DNA of 5,196 nucleotides from an uncultured Terriglobus sp. (GTDB lineage: Bacteria > Acidobacteriota > Terriglobia > Terriglobales > Acidobacteriaceae): NCBI GenBank assembly GCA_937859825.1, contig CALMAP010000074.1, forward strand, positions 1-5,196, in the 5' to 3' direction. Position 1 is the first letter of the stretch, and each line of letters begins with the position of its first letter. Below, in pieces: positions 1 to 4,847 of this stretch. The translations under genes and the position numbers were made by a program. The notes below the pieces were generated by a model. It was not told the origin of the DNA and ran no database searches. It saw nothing but the letters and a program-made list of their open reading frames with translations.

Positions 1-36
1 GGGTCGAAGGCAGCAGCGGGGTCGAAGGCAGCAGCG
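1..36. repeat. 18-bp tandem repeat, two perfect copies at window edge
   Basis: Positions 1-18 and 19-36 are identical copies of gggtcgaaggcagcagcg, and the following ggg could begin a third copy that diverges at once. The array may continue to the left of the window. The unit is a multiple of three, so it is translatable without a frameshift: plus frame 1 gives GSKAAA per unit, frame 2 gives GRRQQR and frame 3 gives VEGSSG. A three-fold period fits a low-complexity protein tail, but a non-coding minisatellite is equally possible. Confidence 0.85.
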
Positions 37-69
37 GGGATCGTGAGGGGCGGCACCACTGGAGTGTAA
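1..69 (+). CDS. possible 3' tail of an upstream gene (partial, repeat-encoded)
   Basis: Plus frame 1 is open from the window edge to a TAA at 67-69 and would encode a 22-residue tail: two copies of GSKAAA followed by GIVRGGTTGV. A Lys/Ala-rich repeat at the extreme C-terminus is a common way for bacterial proteins to end. The stop lies 44 bp before the reductase start, a normal same-strand spacing. No domain is visible and I cannot name the gene. Frame 2 is open from the edge to a stop at 44-46, and frame 3 is open straight into the reductase, so the frame choice is not proven. The stretch may be non-coding. Confidence 0.25.
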   Translation, partial: GSKAAAGSKAAAGIVRGGTTGV

Positions 70-96
70 CGGCGTGTATTCCCAGCAGGCCAGCGC

Positions 97-102
97 TACA
101 CT
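97..102 (+). promoter_or_regulatory. possible -10 box for the reductase gene
   Basis: TACACT lies 11 bp before the ATG at 114. The start has no recognisable Shine-Dalgarno sequence (ctcggcatcagcg precedes it), so a very short or nearly leaderless transcript is plausible. No convincing -35 box is seen at the expected distance (gtgtat at 74-79). This is a weak, position-based call. Confidence 0.22.
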
Positions 103-113
103 CGGCATCAGCG

Positions 114-1073
114 ATGAGGATTCTGGTTGTGGGTGCCGGCGCGACCGGCGGATATTACGGCGGGCGGCTGCATGGGGCCGGCCGCGATGTGACGTTCCTG
201 GTGCGCGCACGCCGTGCGGCACAGATCGAAGCGGAGGGGCTGCGCATTCTCAGCCCCGAAGGCGACGCCACGCTTCACCCAAGGCTGATCAGCGCAGAGG
301 AACTAAAGGCGGCTCGAGAGACCTTCGACTTAATCGTGTTGACCGTGAAGGCGTACTCCCTCGAGGATGCGTTGCACGACATCGACCCGGTGATCGGGCC
401 GCGTACGCTGCTGTTGCCTGTTCTGAACGGACTCAAACACCTTGAGTATCTTGCCGAGCGATACGGCACGGACCGTGTGCTGGCGGGTACTGTCCGCATT
501 CTCGCCGATCTGACTCCGGAAGGCATGATTGAGCTGCTGGCTCCCTTGACCGAGCTGACCATCGGCTTCCTGCCCGGCTCCAGCGATTTGCCTGGCGGCA
601 GTGACGCGCGACATGCAAGTGAAGCAGAGCTTCGCGAGGTGCTGAACGTGCCAGGCATTCGCCTCTCTGTCTCCGGCAACATATTGACGGCAATGTGGCG
701 GAAGTGGTGGCTGCTGGCCAGCCTGAACGTTGTCTGCATTCTCTCCGGTGGCACCATCGGTGAGGCGGTCTCGGCGGACGGCGGCGAGCGGTTTACCCAC
801 GCGGTGATGGACGAGTGTGTCTCCGTTGCTGCGGCCAACGGCTATCCACCGGACGCGGAGACGCTGACTGAGATGCGCGGACGCTTTTCCGATCGGGACT
901 CGCGCCTGAGTTCATCGATGTTCCGCGACCTCTCACGCGATCTGCCGGTGGAGTCCGACCATATTCTGGGCGATCTGCTTGCCCGCGCCGGGGACCTGCC
1001 GGTGCCACTGATGCGTGCGGCTTACGTGCGGCTGAAGGTTTACGAGGCCGGTCGAAACAGCAGCGAAGGCTGA
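114..1073 (+). CDS. ketopantoate reductase-family protein (ApbA/PanE type)
   Basis: Predicted cytosolic NADPH-dependent oxidoreductase of 319 aa, close to the usual 290-320 for the family. Genuine PanE members reduce 2-dehydropantoate to pantoate in the pantothenate/CoA pathway. The N-terminal Rossmann fold opens directly at the start with MRILVVGAGATGGYYGG (glycine motif, residues 7-13), which supports the ATG at 114. The family markers VKAY (78-81) and LNGL (104-107) follow. In the C-terminal helical domain, WRKWWLLASLN (195-205) carries the expected catalytic lysine at K197, and the PVESDHILG region (278-286) carries the conserved acidic residue E280. By the family spacing K-x3-N-x3-N, the second Asn is present (N205) but the first position is Leu (L201), so this may be a divergent paralogue acting on another 2-oxo acid. 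The start lacks an SD. It lies 102 bp upstream of frr on the same strand, a spacing that allows cotranscription. Family assignment is firm; substrate is not. Confidence 0.88.
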   Translation: MRILVVGAGATGGYYGGRLHGAGRDVTFLVRARRAAQIEAEGLRILSPEGDATLHPRLISAEELKAARETFDLIVLTVKAYSLEDALHDIDPVIGPRTLLLPVLNGLKHLEYLAERYGTDRVLAGTVRILADLTPEGMIELLAPLTELTIGFLPGSSDLPGGSDARHASEAELREVLNVPGIRLSVSGNILTAMWRKWWLLASLNVVCILSGGTIGEAVSADGGERFTHAVMDECVSVAAANGYPPDAETLTEMRGRFSDRDSRLSSSMFRDLSRDLPVESDHILGDLLARAGDLPVPLMRAAYVRLKVYEAGRNSSEG

Positions 1074-1128
1074 GTGCGCATCTGCTTTCCCAGGAAGTCC
1101 GGTAGCGTAAGTCGCAGGGCAGTTCCGT

Positions 1129-1134
1129 TAAAAT
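1129..1134 (+). promoter_or_regulatory. possible -10 box upstream of frr
   Basis: TAAAAT, within cgttaaaatc, is the only AT-rich hexamer in the 102-bp gap between the reductase stop and the frr start. It would give a leader of about 35 nt containing the frr ribosome-binding site. The sequence 17 bp upstream (cgtaag) is a poor -35. frr may therefore have its own promoter as well as read-through from the reductase gene. Tentative. Confidence 0.3.
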
Positions 1135-1159
1135 CATCAGGTTGCGCACCCGCGCGAAA

Positions 1160-1166
1160 AGAGGAG
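1160..1166 (+). promoter_or_regulatory. frr ribosome-binding site
   Basis: AGAGGAG ends nine bases before the ATG at 1176. It fixes the frr start there rather than at the upstream in-frame GTG at 1074, which has no SD and would add 34 residues with no family resemblance, or at the second ATG at 1188. Confidence 0.78.
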
Positions 1167-1175
1167 CAAAACGGC

Positions 1176-1760
1176 ATGGCATCGCAGATGGCAAACATCC
1201 CGGCATTGAGAGAGCTGCAGGGCACACTGACCGCCCGCATGAAGAAATCAGTGGAAGATTTTCGCGCAAGCCTGCTGGCGGCACGCACCGGCCGCGCCAA
1301 CGTGCACATGCTGGACAACATTCGTATCGACTATTACGGCTCCGAAATGCCCATCAACCAGTTGGCTCAGGTAAGCGCGCCCGAGGCGCAGTTGATCGTG
1401 GTTTCGCCGTTTGATATCGGCACGGTCGGCCTGATCGAAAAGACTATCCGCACCAGCGGCCAGGGCTTTAACCCCATGCACGACGGCAAGGTCATCCGCG
1501 TGCCCATCCCACCCATGACGGAGGAGCGCCGCAAAGACGCCGTGAAGCAGCTTGCCAGCGTGCTGGAAGACCATAAGACCAGCATCCGCAACATTCGCCG
1601 CGACGGCAATGACGCGATCAAGAAGGCGGCGAAAGACAAGCTGATCTCCGCCGACGACGAGAAGCGTGCCACCGAGGAGACACAGCAGATGACCGACAGT
1701 GAGATCAAGACGCTGGAGGACATGTTCAAGATGAAGGAAAAAGAATTGATGACCGTCTGA
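1176..1760 (+). CDS. frr: ribosome recycling factor (RRF)
   Basis: RRF works with EF-G to split the post-termination 70S ribosome and release mRNA and tRNA for a new round of translation; it is essential in bacteria. The 194-aa product is slightly longer than the usual ~185 aa because of about nine extra N-terminal residues (MASQMANIP...). Family hallmarks run through the whole length: AARTGRA (35-41) in the first helix of the three-helix domain I; IDYYGSEMPINQLA (51-64) entering the beta-rich domain II; IRVPIPPMTEERRK (107-120) returning to domain I; and RNIRRDGND (138-146) in the long C-terminal helices, which end with an acidic/lysine-rich amphipathic segment. Typical PLTEERRK reads PMTEERRK here, a conservative change. 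frr usually sits downstream of pyrH/tsf/rpsB; here its immediate upstream neighbour is a reductase gene, and pyrH is not in the window. An SD at 1160-1166 and a terminator at 1791-1818 bound the transcript. Confidence 0.97.
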   Translation: MASQMANIPALRELQGTLTARMKKSVEDFRASLLAARTGRANVHMLDNIRIDYYGSEMPINQLAQVSAPEAQLIVVSPFDIGTVGLIEKTIRTSGQGFNPMHDGKVIRVPIPPMTEERRKDAVKQLASVLEDHKTSIRNIRRDGNDAIKKAAKDKLISADDEKRATEETQQMTDSEIKTLEDMFKMKEKELMTV

Positions 1761-1768
1761 AGACGGTC
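1751..1768 (+). repeat. perfect palindrome spanning the frr stop codon
   Basis: gaccgtct (1751-1758) and agacggtc (1761-1768) are exact inverted copies separated by ga, and the frr TGA (1758-1760) lies at the centre. In RNA this is a strong hairpin, although the innermost pairs must open to form a loop. No U-tract follows, so it is not itself a classical terminator. It could protect the mRNA 3' end or act with the terminator hairpin 23 bp downstream. Confidence 0.75.
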
Positions 1769-1790
1769 GCCGGATTTGTTGTAGTGGGAC

Positions 1791-1818
1791 GGGCTGCGTC
1801 AACATGCAGCCCTTTCTT
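1791..1818 (+). terminator. intrinsic terminator after frr
   Basis: GGGCTGC (1791-1797) pairs perfectly with GCAGCCC (1806-1812) around an eight-base loop whose ends could form an extra G-U pair. TTTCTT (1813-1818) follows directly. It starts 30 bp past the frr stop. The stem is short but GC-rich. Read from the minus strand there is no T-run on the far side, so it should not also terminate the convergent cysteine desulfurase transcript. Confidence 0.72.
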
Positions 1819-1880
1819 CATGATGGCAATATGAAGTGAAGGGATCCGCTTTCCTTTCTTAGCGACACAGGAGAAGGCTG

Positions 1881-1916
1881 AAAGCAGGTCCCTTCGCTGC
1901 GCTACGGGATGACAAA
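1881..1916. repeat. probable dispersed intergenic repeat overlapping the desulfurase 3' end
   Basis: The stretch around gcaggtcccttcgctgcgct, continuing acgggatgacaaa, resembles a short element I recall as frequent between genes in acidobacterial genomes; this cannot be verified from a single copy. It has imperfect dyad symmetry (gtccc near 1888 against gggatgac near 1906). The cysteine desulfurase stop (1902-1904) and its last four or so codons lie inside it. GAAGG (1873-1877) and CCTTC (1891-1895) could form a weak hairpin, but with no T-run on the minus strand I do not call a terminator for the desulfurase. Confidence 0.45.
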
Positions 1917-3053
1917 CCTAAGAGATACCACCGCCCGTGCCGCATCGCGCACCGCACGCACCGTCTCCGCGACCTGCTCGGCTGTGATGCTGCTGTTCAG
2001 TGTGAACCGCACGGCAGTCTGTGCCACCTCGGGCGGCACACCCATTGCGACCAGCACGTGCGAAGGCTCGTCTGACCCTGCGGCGCAGGCGGACCCGCTG
2101 GAACACACGATGCCACGTTCCTCCAGTTGCAGCAGAATCGACTCGCCACTCGTGCCCGGAAAGCAGAACGACGCGTTCCCGGGCAGGCGTTCTTTCGGAT
2201 GGCCGGAGAGTATCGCGCCGGGAACTTCGGCCAGCACGCCGCGGATGAGTTCGTCGCGCATAGCCATCAGGTGCGGCACGGCGGCTGCGCGTTCTGCCTC
2301 CGCAAGCTCCAGCGCGCGCGCGAATCCCACCGCGCCCGCGACGTTCTCCGTGCCGGAGCGTCGGCCGCGCTCCTGACCGCCACCGTGCAGGAGCGGCTCA
2401 ATCGGCACACGCGATTTCAGGAAGAGCATACCGACTCCCTTGGGTGCTCCCAGTTTGTGCCCGGAGAGGCTGAGCGCGTCCACGCCAAGCGCAGTTGCCT
2501 CGAGCGACAACGCTCCGCCAGCCTGCACCGCGTCGGTATGGAAGGGGATGCCGCGCCCGTGCGCGAGCTTCGCAAGTTCTGCAACGGGCTGCACCGTGCC
2601 CACCTCGTTGTTGGCGAGCATTACCGTGCAGACCGTGGTATCCGCGCGCAGAGCGGCCGCATACGCTTCCATACGGATCGAGCCATAGGCATCCACAGGA
2701 ACATGCGTAATCTCGAAACCGTGGTGCCGCTGCAGGTAATCGCAGGCCGCAAGCACGGCCTCATGCTCGATGGGTGTCGTCACGATGTGACGTCCGCGCG
2801 GGTTCGCCAGCGCGATGCCTTTAAGGGCCAGGTTGTCTGCCTCGGTACCGCCTGAGGTGAAGATAACCTCACCAGTCTTGCAGCGCAGCACGGCGGCAAC
2901 GCGCTCTCTCGCGTCCTTCAGCGCAAGGCGAGCACGGTCACCCACACTGTGGTGACTGGAAGCGTTGCCGAAGTCCTGCGTGAGGTACGGCCACATCGCC
3001 TCAAGCACTTCACGGCGCACGGGTGTGGTGGCGGCGTTGTCGAGATAGATCAT
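1902..3053 (-). CDS. cysteine desulfurase, NifS/IscS family
   Basis: PLP-dependent class V aminotransferase-fold enzyme, cytosolic, that converts L-cysteine to alanine and leaves a persulfide on an active-site cysteine for Fe-S cluster assembly or tRNA thiolation. The 383-aa length fits the family (~380-405). It starts MIYLDNAATTP, the canonical N-terminus. TSGGTEADN (66-74) forms the PLP phosphate-binding turn; H97 (IEHEAV) is the ring-stacking histidine; D174 and Q177 lie in HTDAVQ (usually HVDAVQ). SGHK (197-200) carries the Schiff-base lysine K200, and GGGQERGRRSGTENV spans 224-238. The persulfide cysteine is C323 in SSGSACAAG, on the longer loop typical of group I enzymes. It could be the iscS equivalent or a general nifS; no iscU, iscR or mnmA is adjacent. 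It follows the oxidoreductase at 3139 after an 85-bp gap that holds no terminator I can see, so read-through is possible. No SD precedes the start. The last residues (RFVIP) are encoded by a probable intergenic repeat, so the C-terminus may be recently altered. Confidence 0.95.
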   Translation of the reverse strand: MIYLDNAATTPVRREVLEAMWPYLTQDFGNASSHHSVGDRARLALKDARERVAAVLRCKTGEVIFTSGGTEADNLALKGIALANPRGRHIVTTPIEHEAVLAACDYLQRHHGFEITHVPVDAYGSIRMEAYAAALRADTTVCTVMLANNEVGTVQPVAELAKLAHGRGIPFHTDAVQAGGALSLEATALGVDALSLSGHKLGAPKGVGMLFLKSRVPIEPLLHGGGQERGRRSGTENVAGAVGFARALELAEAERAAAVPHLMAMRDELIRGVLAEVPGAILSGHPKERLPGNASFCFPGTSGESILLQLEERGIVCSSGSACAAGSDEPSHVLVAMGVPPEVAQTAVRFTLNSSITAEQVAETVRAVRDAARAVVSLRFVIP

Positions 3054-3138
3054 GACTGGAGTGTCTCAGCCCCGAGCATGAACACACCCCAGCGCAGCAC
3101 CTTTCAGCGAAGCTTTCCGCGGAGTGCCACAGCTTTCC

Positions 3139-4518
3139 TCAGACCAGTTCGTAGGGGTGCCGCTGGTGGCGGCTCATCAGGCTGGCGGCAATGTCGTCGC
3201 CCTGCACGGTCTCGGTCTTCGGGTCCCAGTGGATGTGGTGGTCGGTCTTCATCGCCATCCAGTGCAAGAGACAAGTAGTGCAGGCGCGATGGCCGATCTC
3301 CGCGGGTGCGGTCGGCTGCTTGCGGCTCCGGACGCAGTCCAGCCAATTGCCGTGCTGGTCGTCCGCCGTATAAAGGTGAATCTCATTCGGCCCGATCACG
3401 CTCTCGAGCATCTTCGGATCGCTGGCGCGCAGCGGAATCACCGGTACCGGCTTGTCCGTTGCGGATGCGGTGGGCGTGCTCATGCCGTCGCGGCAGACGA
3501 AGATCCAGCCCTTGTCGCCGTACCACTTGATGCCGTTCTCAAAATCTCCAGAGATGGTCATGACCACGCCGTTCTCGTACCGGCCATAGGTCTTGAAGGG
3601 GCCGTGCACATTCCACAGGCCTTCTTTGGGGAACTCGGCCTGCCCCCAGATTTCGACGGGCCCGGTCAGTTCGGTGTCCATGCCCCAGTGCGCGGTGTCC
3701 ACATGGTGCGCGCCCCACCCGGTAATCATGCCGGCGCCGAACTGCTCCATGCGCAGCCAGCCGGGACGATCGAAGCCCTTGGTTGGCATCACGCGGTCGA
3801 TGGTGTACGGCACTTCCGGCGTGGAGCCGAGCCACGCGTCGTAGTTGAAGTCTTTCGGCACCGGCATGGGCTGCGGATTACCGCCCGCAGGATCGCCCGG
3901 CAGGCCGACCTCCACCCGCTGCACGGTGCCGATGCGGCCGTTGCGGACGAGCTCCGCCGCGCGGGCAAACTGCTTCCACGAGCGCTGCTGCGAGCCGATC
4001 TGCACGATCTGCTTCGACGCCTTCACGTGGTCGGCCATCACGCGGCCCTCGTGGATGGTGAGCGAGGCGGGCTTCTGCAGATAGACGTCTTTGCCTGCCT
4101 TCACGGCAGCGATGGCCAGTCGCGCGTGCTGGTGGTCCGGAGTAGAGATGAGCACAGCGTCGATGGATTTGTCGGCGAGCAGCTGGCGGTAGTCCGCGTA
4201 GCCCTTTGTTCCGGTGTACGGCTTGCCCAGTTTCTTCGTGTACTGCCCGTCGACGAACGCGATCCCCTGCGCGACACGATCGGCGCTCAGGTCGCAGACG
4301 GCCACGATGCGGTTGTCGCGGCCCGCAACGCCTGTGTACTGGATGACGCCGGGCATGTCGTGCCCGCGCGAGATGCGGCCCACACCGATCGCGCCGATGG
4401 TGATGCGGTTCGATGGCGCGTTTTCACCGAAGACCGACGCGGGCACGATGGTGGGAAAACCTGCGACCGCGGCAACGGCGGCGGTGGACTTCAAGAAGCT
4501 GCGGCGTGTGGCTTGCAT
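3139..4518 (-). CDS. Tat-exported Gfo/Idh/MocA-family oxidoreductase
   Basis: 459-aa NAD(P)-dependent oxidoreductase of the glucose-fructose oxidoreductase/inositol dehydrogenase superfamily; members act on sugars, polyols or their derivatives. The N-terminus MQATRRSFLKS carries a twin-arginine motif (residues 5-10), then a short Ala-rich hydrophobic stretch to about residue 28. This predicts folding with cofactor in the cytoplasm and Tat export, as in Zymomonas GFOR. The Rossmann fold begins at IGAIGVGRIS (41-50), with D77 ending the second strand. The usual EKP motif reads QKP (148-150) and keeps the key lysine K149. WGAHHVDTAHWGMD (268-281) in the alpha/beta C-terminal domain supplies the conserved His and Asp residues. 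The C-terminus (…RHQRHPYELV) resembles the ending common in the subfamily with the 'Bacteroidetes-type' C-terminal domain. The start at 4518 is chosen over a longer frame to 4590 because the Tat signal and an SD (4523-4528) sit exactly there. Substrate unknown; the upstream neighbour is a relative. Confidence 0.9.
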   Translation of the reverse strand: MQATRRSFLKSTAAVAAVAGFPTIVPASVFGENAPSNRITIGAIGVGRISRGHDMPGVIQYTGVAGRDNRIVAVCDLSADRVAQGIAFVDGQYTKKLGKPYTGTKGYADYRQLLADKSIDAVLISTPDHQHARLAIAAVKAGKDVYLQKPASLTIHEGRVMADHVKASKQIVQIGSQQRSWKQFARAAELVRNGRIGTVQRVEVGLPGDPAGGNPQPMPVPKDFNYDAWLGSTPEVPYTIDRVMPTKGFDRPGWLRMEQFGAGMITGWGAHHVDTAHWGMDTELTGPVEIWGQAEFPKEGLWNVHGPFKTYGRYENGVVMTISGDFENGIKWYGDKGWIFVCRDGMSTPTASATDKPVPVIPLRASDPKMLESVIGPNEIHLYTADDQHGNWLDCVRSRKQPTAPAEIGHRACTTCLLHWMAMKTDHHIHWDPKTETVQGDDIAASLMSRHQRHPYELV

Positions 4519-4522
4519 TGGA

Positions 4523-4528
4523 CCCTCC
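4523..4528 (-). promoter_or_regulatory. ribosome-binding site of the Tat oxidoreductase
   Basis: On the minus strand GGAGGG precedes the ATG at 4518 with a short gap of four bases. It decides the start: the next upstream in-frame start at 4590 falls inside the palindromic repeat element and would place 24 residues before the twin-arginine motif. Confidence 0.75.
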
Positions 4529-4555
4529 GTGTAGCAAACGTTTCGTGCGGAACAA

Positions 4556-4728
4556 GGACCGAAGGTCCGCTCTATACCAGCCTGGGCCAACGGCCCAGGA
4601 AAAGAGCGGGGAAGAGTGCAAGGGCTGAAGGCCCGTCCTATAGGGCGCGCCTTCAGCGCTCACCATTTCCTTTCCTTAACCTGACCCAGGGCGTTGCCCT
4701 GGGCTGGTATGGGTCGGGCCTTCGGCCC
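4556..4728. repeat. composite nested inverted repeat (REP/BIME-like element)
   Basis: Two arms of about 77-80 bp (4556-4632 and 4649-4728) are imperfect inverted copies around a 16-bp spacer containing CCTATAGG (4637-4644). From outside in, each arm holds: a 5-bp-stem hairpin (GGACC-gaa-GGTCC, 4556-4568; GGGCC-ttc-GGCCC, 4716-4728); a 12-bp linker matching its partner at 9 positions (4569-4580; 4704-4715); an 8-bp-stem hairpin (CCTGGGCCAACGGCCCAGG, 4581-4599; CCCAGGGCGTTGCCCTGGG, 4685-4703); a purine-rich stretch (as read towards the centre); and an inner 9-bp stem, GCTGAAGGC (4624-4632) with GCCTTCAGC (4649-4657). The stems differ in sequence between arms but each stays self-complementary, implying compensatory change. 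The element occupies most of the 329-bp gap between the two minus-strand oxidoreductases and ends 37 bp before the start at 4518. No transposase is encoded. Such units are familiar to me from acidobacterial intergenic DNA, but copy number cannot be seen here. Confidence 0.82.
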
Positions 4729-4735
4729 TTACTTA

Positions 4736-4748
4736 CGTGGGATCCACG
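4736..4748. repeat. small palindrome between the composite repeat and the terminator hairpin
   Basis: CGTGG (4736-4740) and CCACG (4744-4748) are inverted around gat. Five-base stem with a three-base loop, the same architecture as the outermost hairpins of the neighbouring composite element, from which it is separated by seven bases. It may be a further unit of that mosaic or chance. Confidence 0.4.
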
Positions 4749-4763
4749 GAACTTCAGACAGCA

Positions 4764-4803
4764 GAGAAACCCACCTTAGCCGCAAAAGCGCGGCGAAGGT
4801 GGG
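4764..4803 (-). terminator. terminator-like hairpin after the edge oxidoreductase gene
   Basis: CCCACCTT (4770-4777) pairs with AAGGTGGG (4796-4803). After one A/G mismatch the stem continues with GCCGC (4779-4783) and GCGGC (4790-4794) around a six-base loop. Read on the minus strand, the stem is followed by TTTCTC (4769-4764), and it begins 44 bp past the stop of the gene ending at 4848. A 13-bp mostly GC stem with a short T-rich tract fits a moderate intrinsic terminator. The flanks also resemble a repeated hairpin class I associate with acidobacteria. Confidence 0.6.
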
Positions 4804-4847
4804 GCACCTATATCGTCGCTGCTCCCAAGGCCGCTTGCCGACACAAT

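Noticed and set aside
58..67. actggagtgt present both at 58-67 and at 3055-3064
   Set aside because: A single 10-bp match in a 5-kb GC-rich window is not compelling, and the flanks do not extend it.
1074..1175. N-terminal extension of frr from a GTG at 1074
   Set aside because: It would add 34 residues unrelated to RRF, directly abuts the reductase stop with no SD, and a good SD sits before the ATG at 1176.
2127..2855. A 242-codon plus-strand open frame inside the cysteine desulfurase
   Set aside because: It is an antisense shadow of a gene with every catalytic motif intact. It has no recognisable motif.
3111..3138. AGCTTTCC repeated at 3111-3118 and 3131-3138 between the Tat oxidoreductase and the desulfurase
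   Set aside because: Two 8-bp copies 20 bp apart could be an operator, but there is no dyad, further copy or regulator nearby to support it.
4529..4555. Candidate promoter TTGTTC - 16 bp - TACACG upstream of the Tat oxidoreductase (minus strand)
   Set aside because: The -10 match is poor and transcription would begin within or past the ribosome-binding site.
4519..4590. N-terminal extension of the Tat oxidoreductase to 4590
   Set aside because: The added 24 residues come partly from the repeat element and would bury the twin-arginine motif. The SD at 4523-4528 supports the start at 4518.
4637..4651. Phage-promoter-like TATAGGG and an 8-bp GGCGCGCC palindrome in the centre of the inverted repeat
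   Set aside because: The match to a T7-type promoter covers only the last few bases and there is no phage gene nearby. The palindromes are explained by the symmetric element.
3124..4779. A 551-codon open frame on the plus strand across the Tat oxidoreductase
   Set aside because: It lies antisense to a gene with clear family motifs, has a composition rich in His, Arg, Ala and Val typical of GC-rich shadow frames, shows no domain, and runs into the palindromic repeat.
4556..4803. CRISPR-like array of repeats
   Set aside because: The repeated units are inverted and self-complementary rather than direct repeats with uniform unique spacers, and no cas gene is present.
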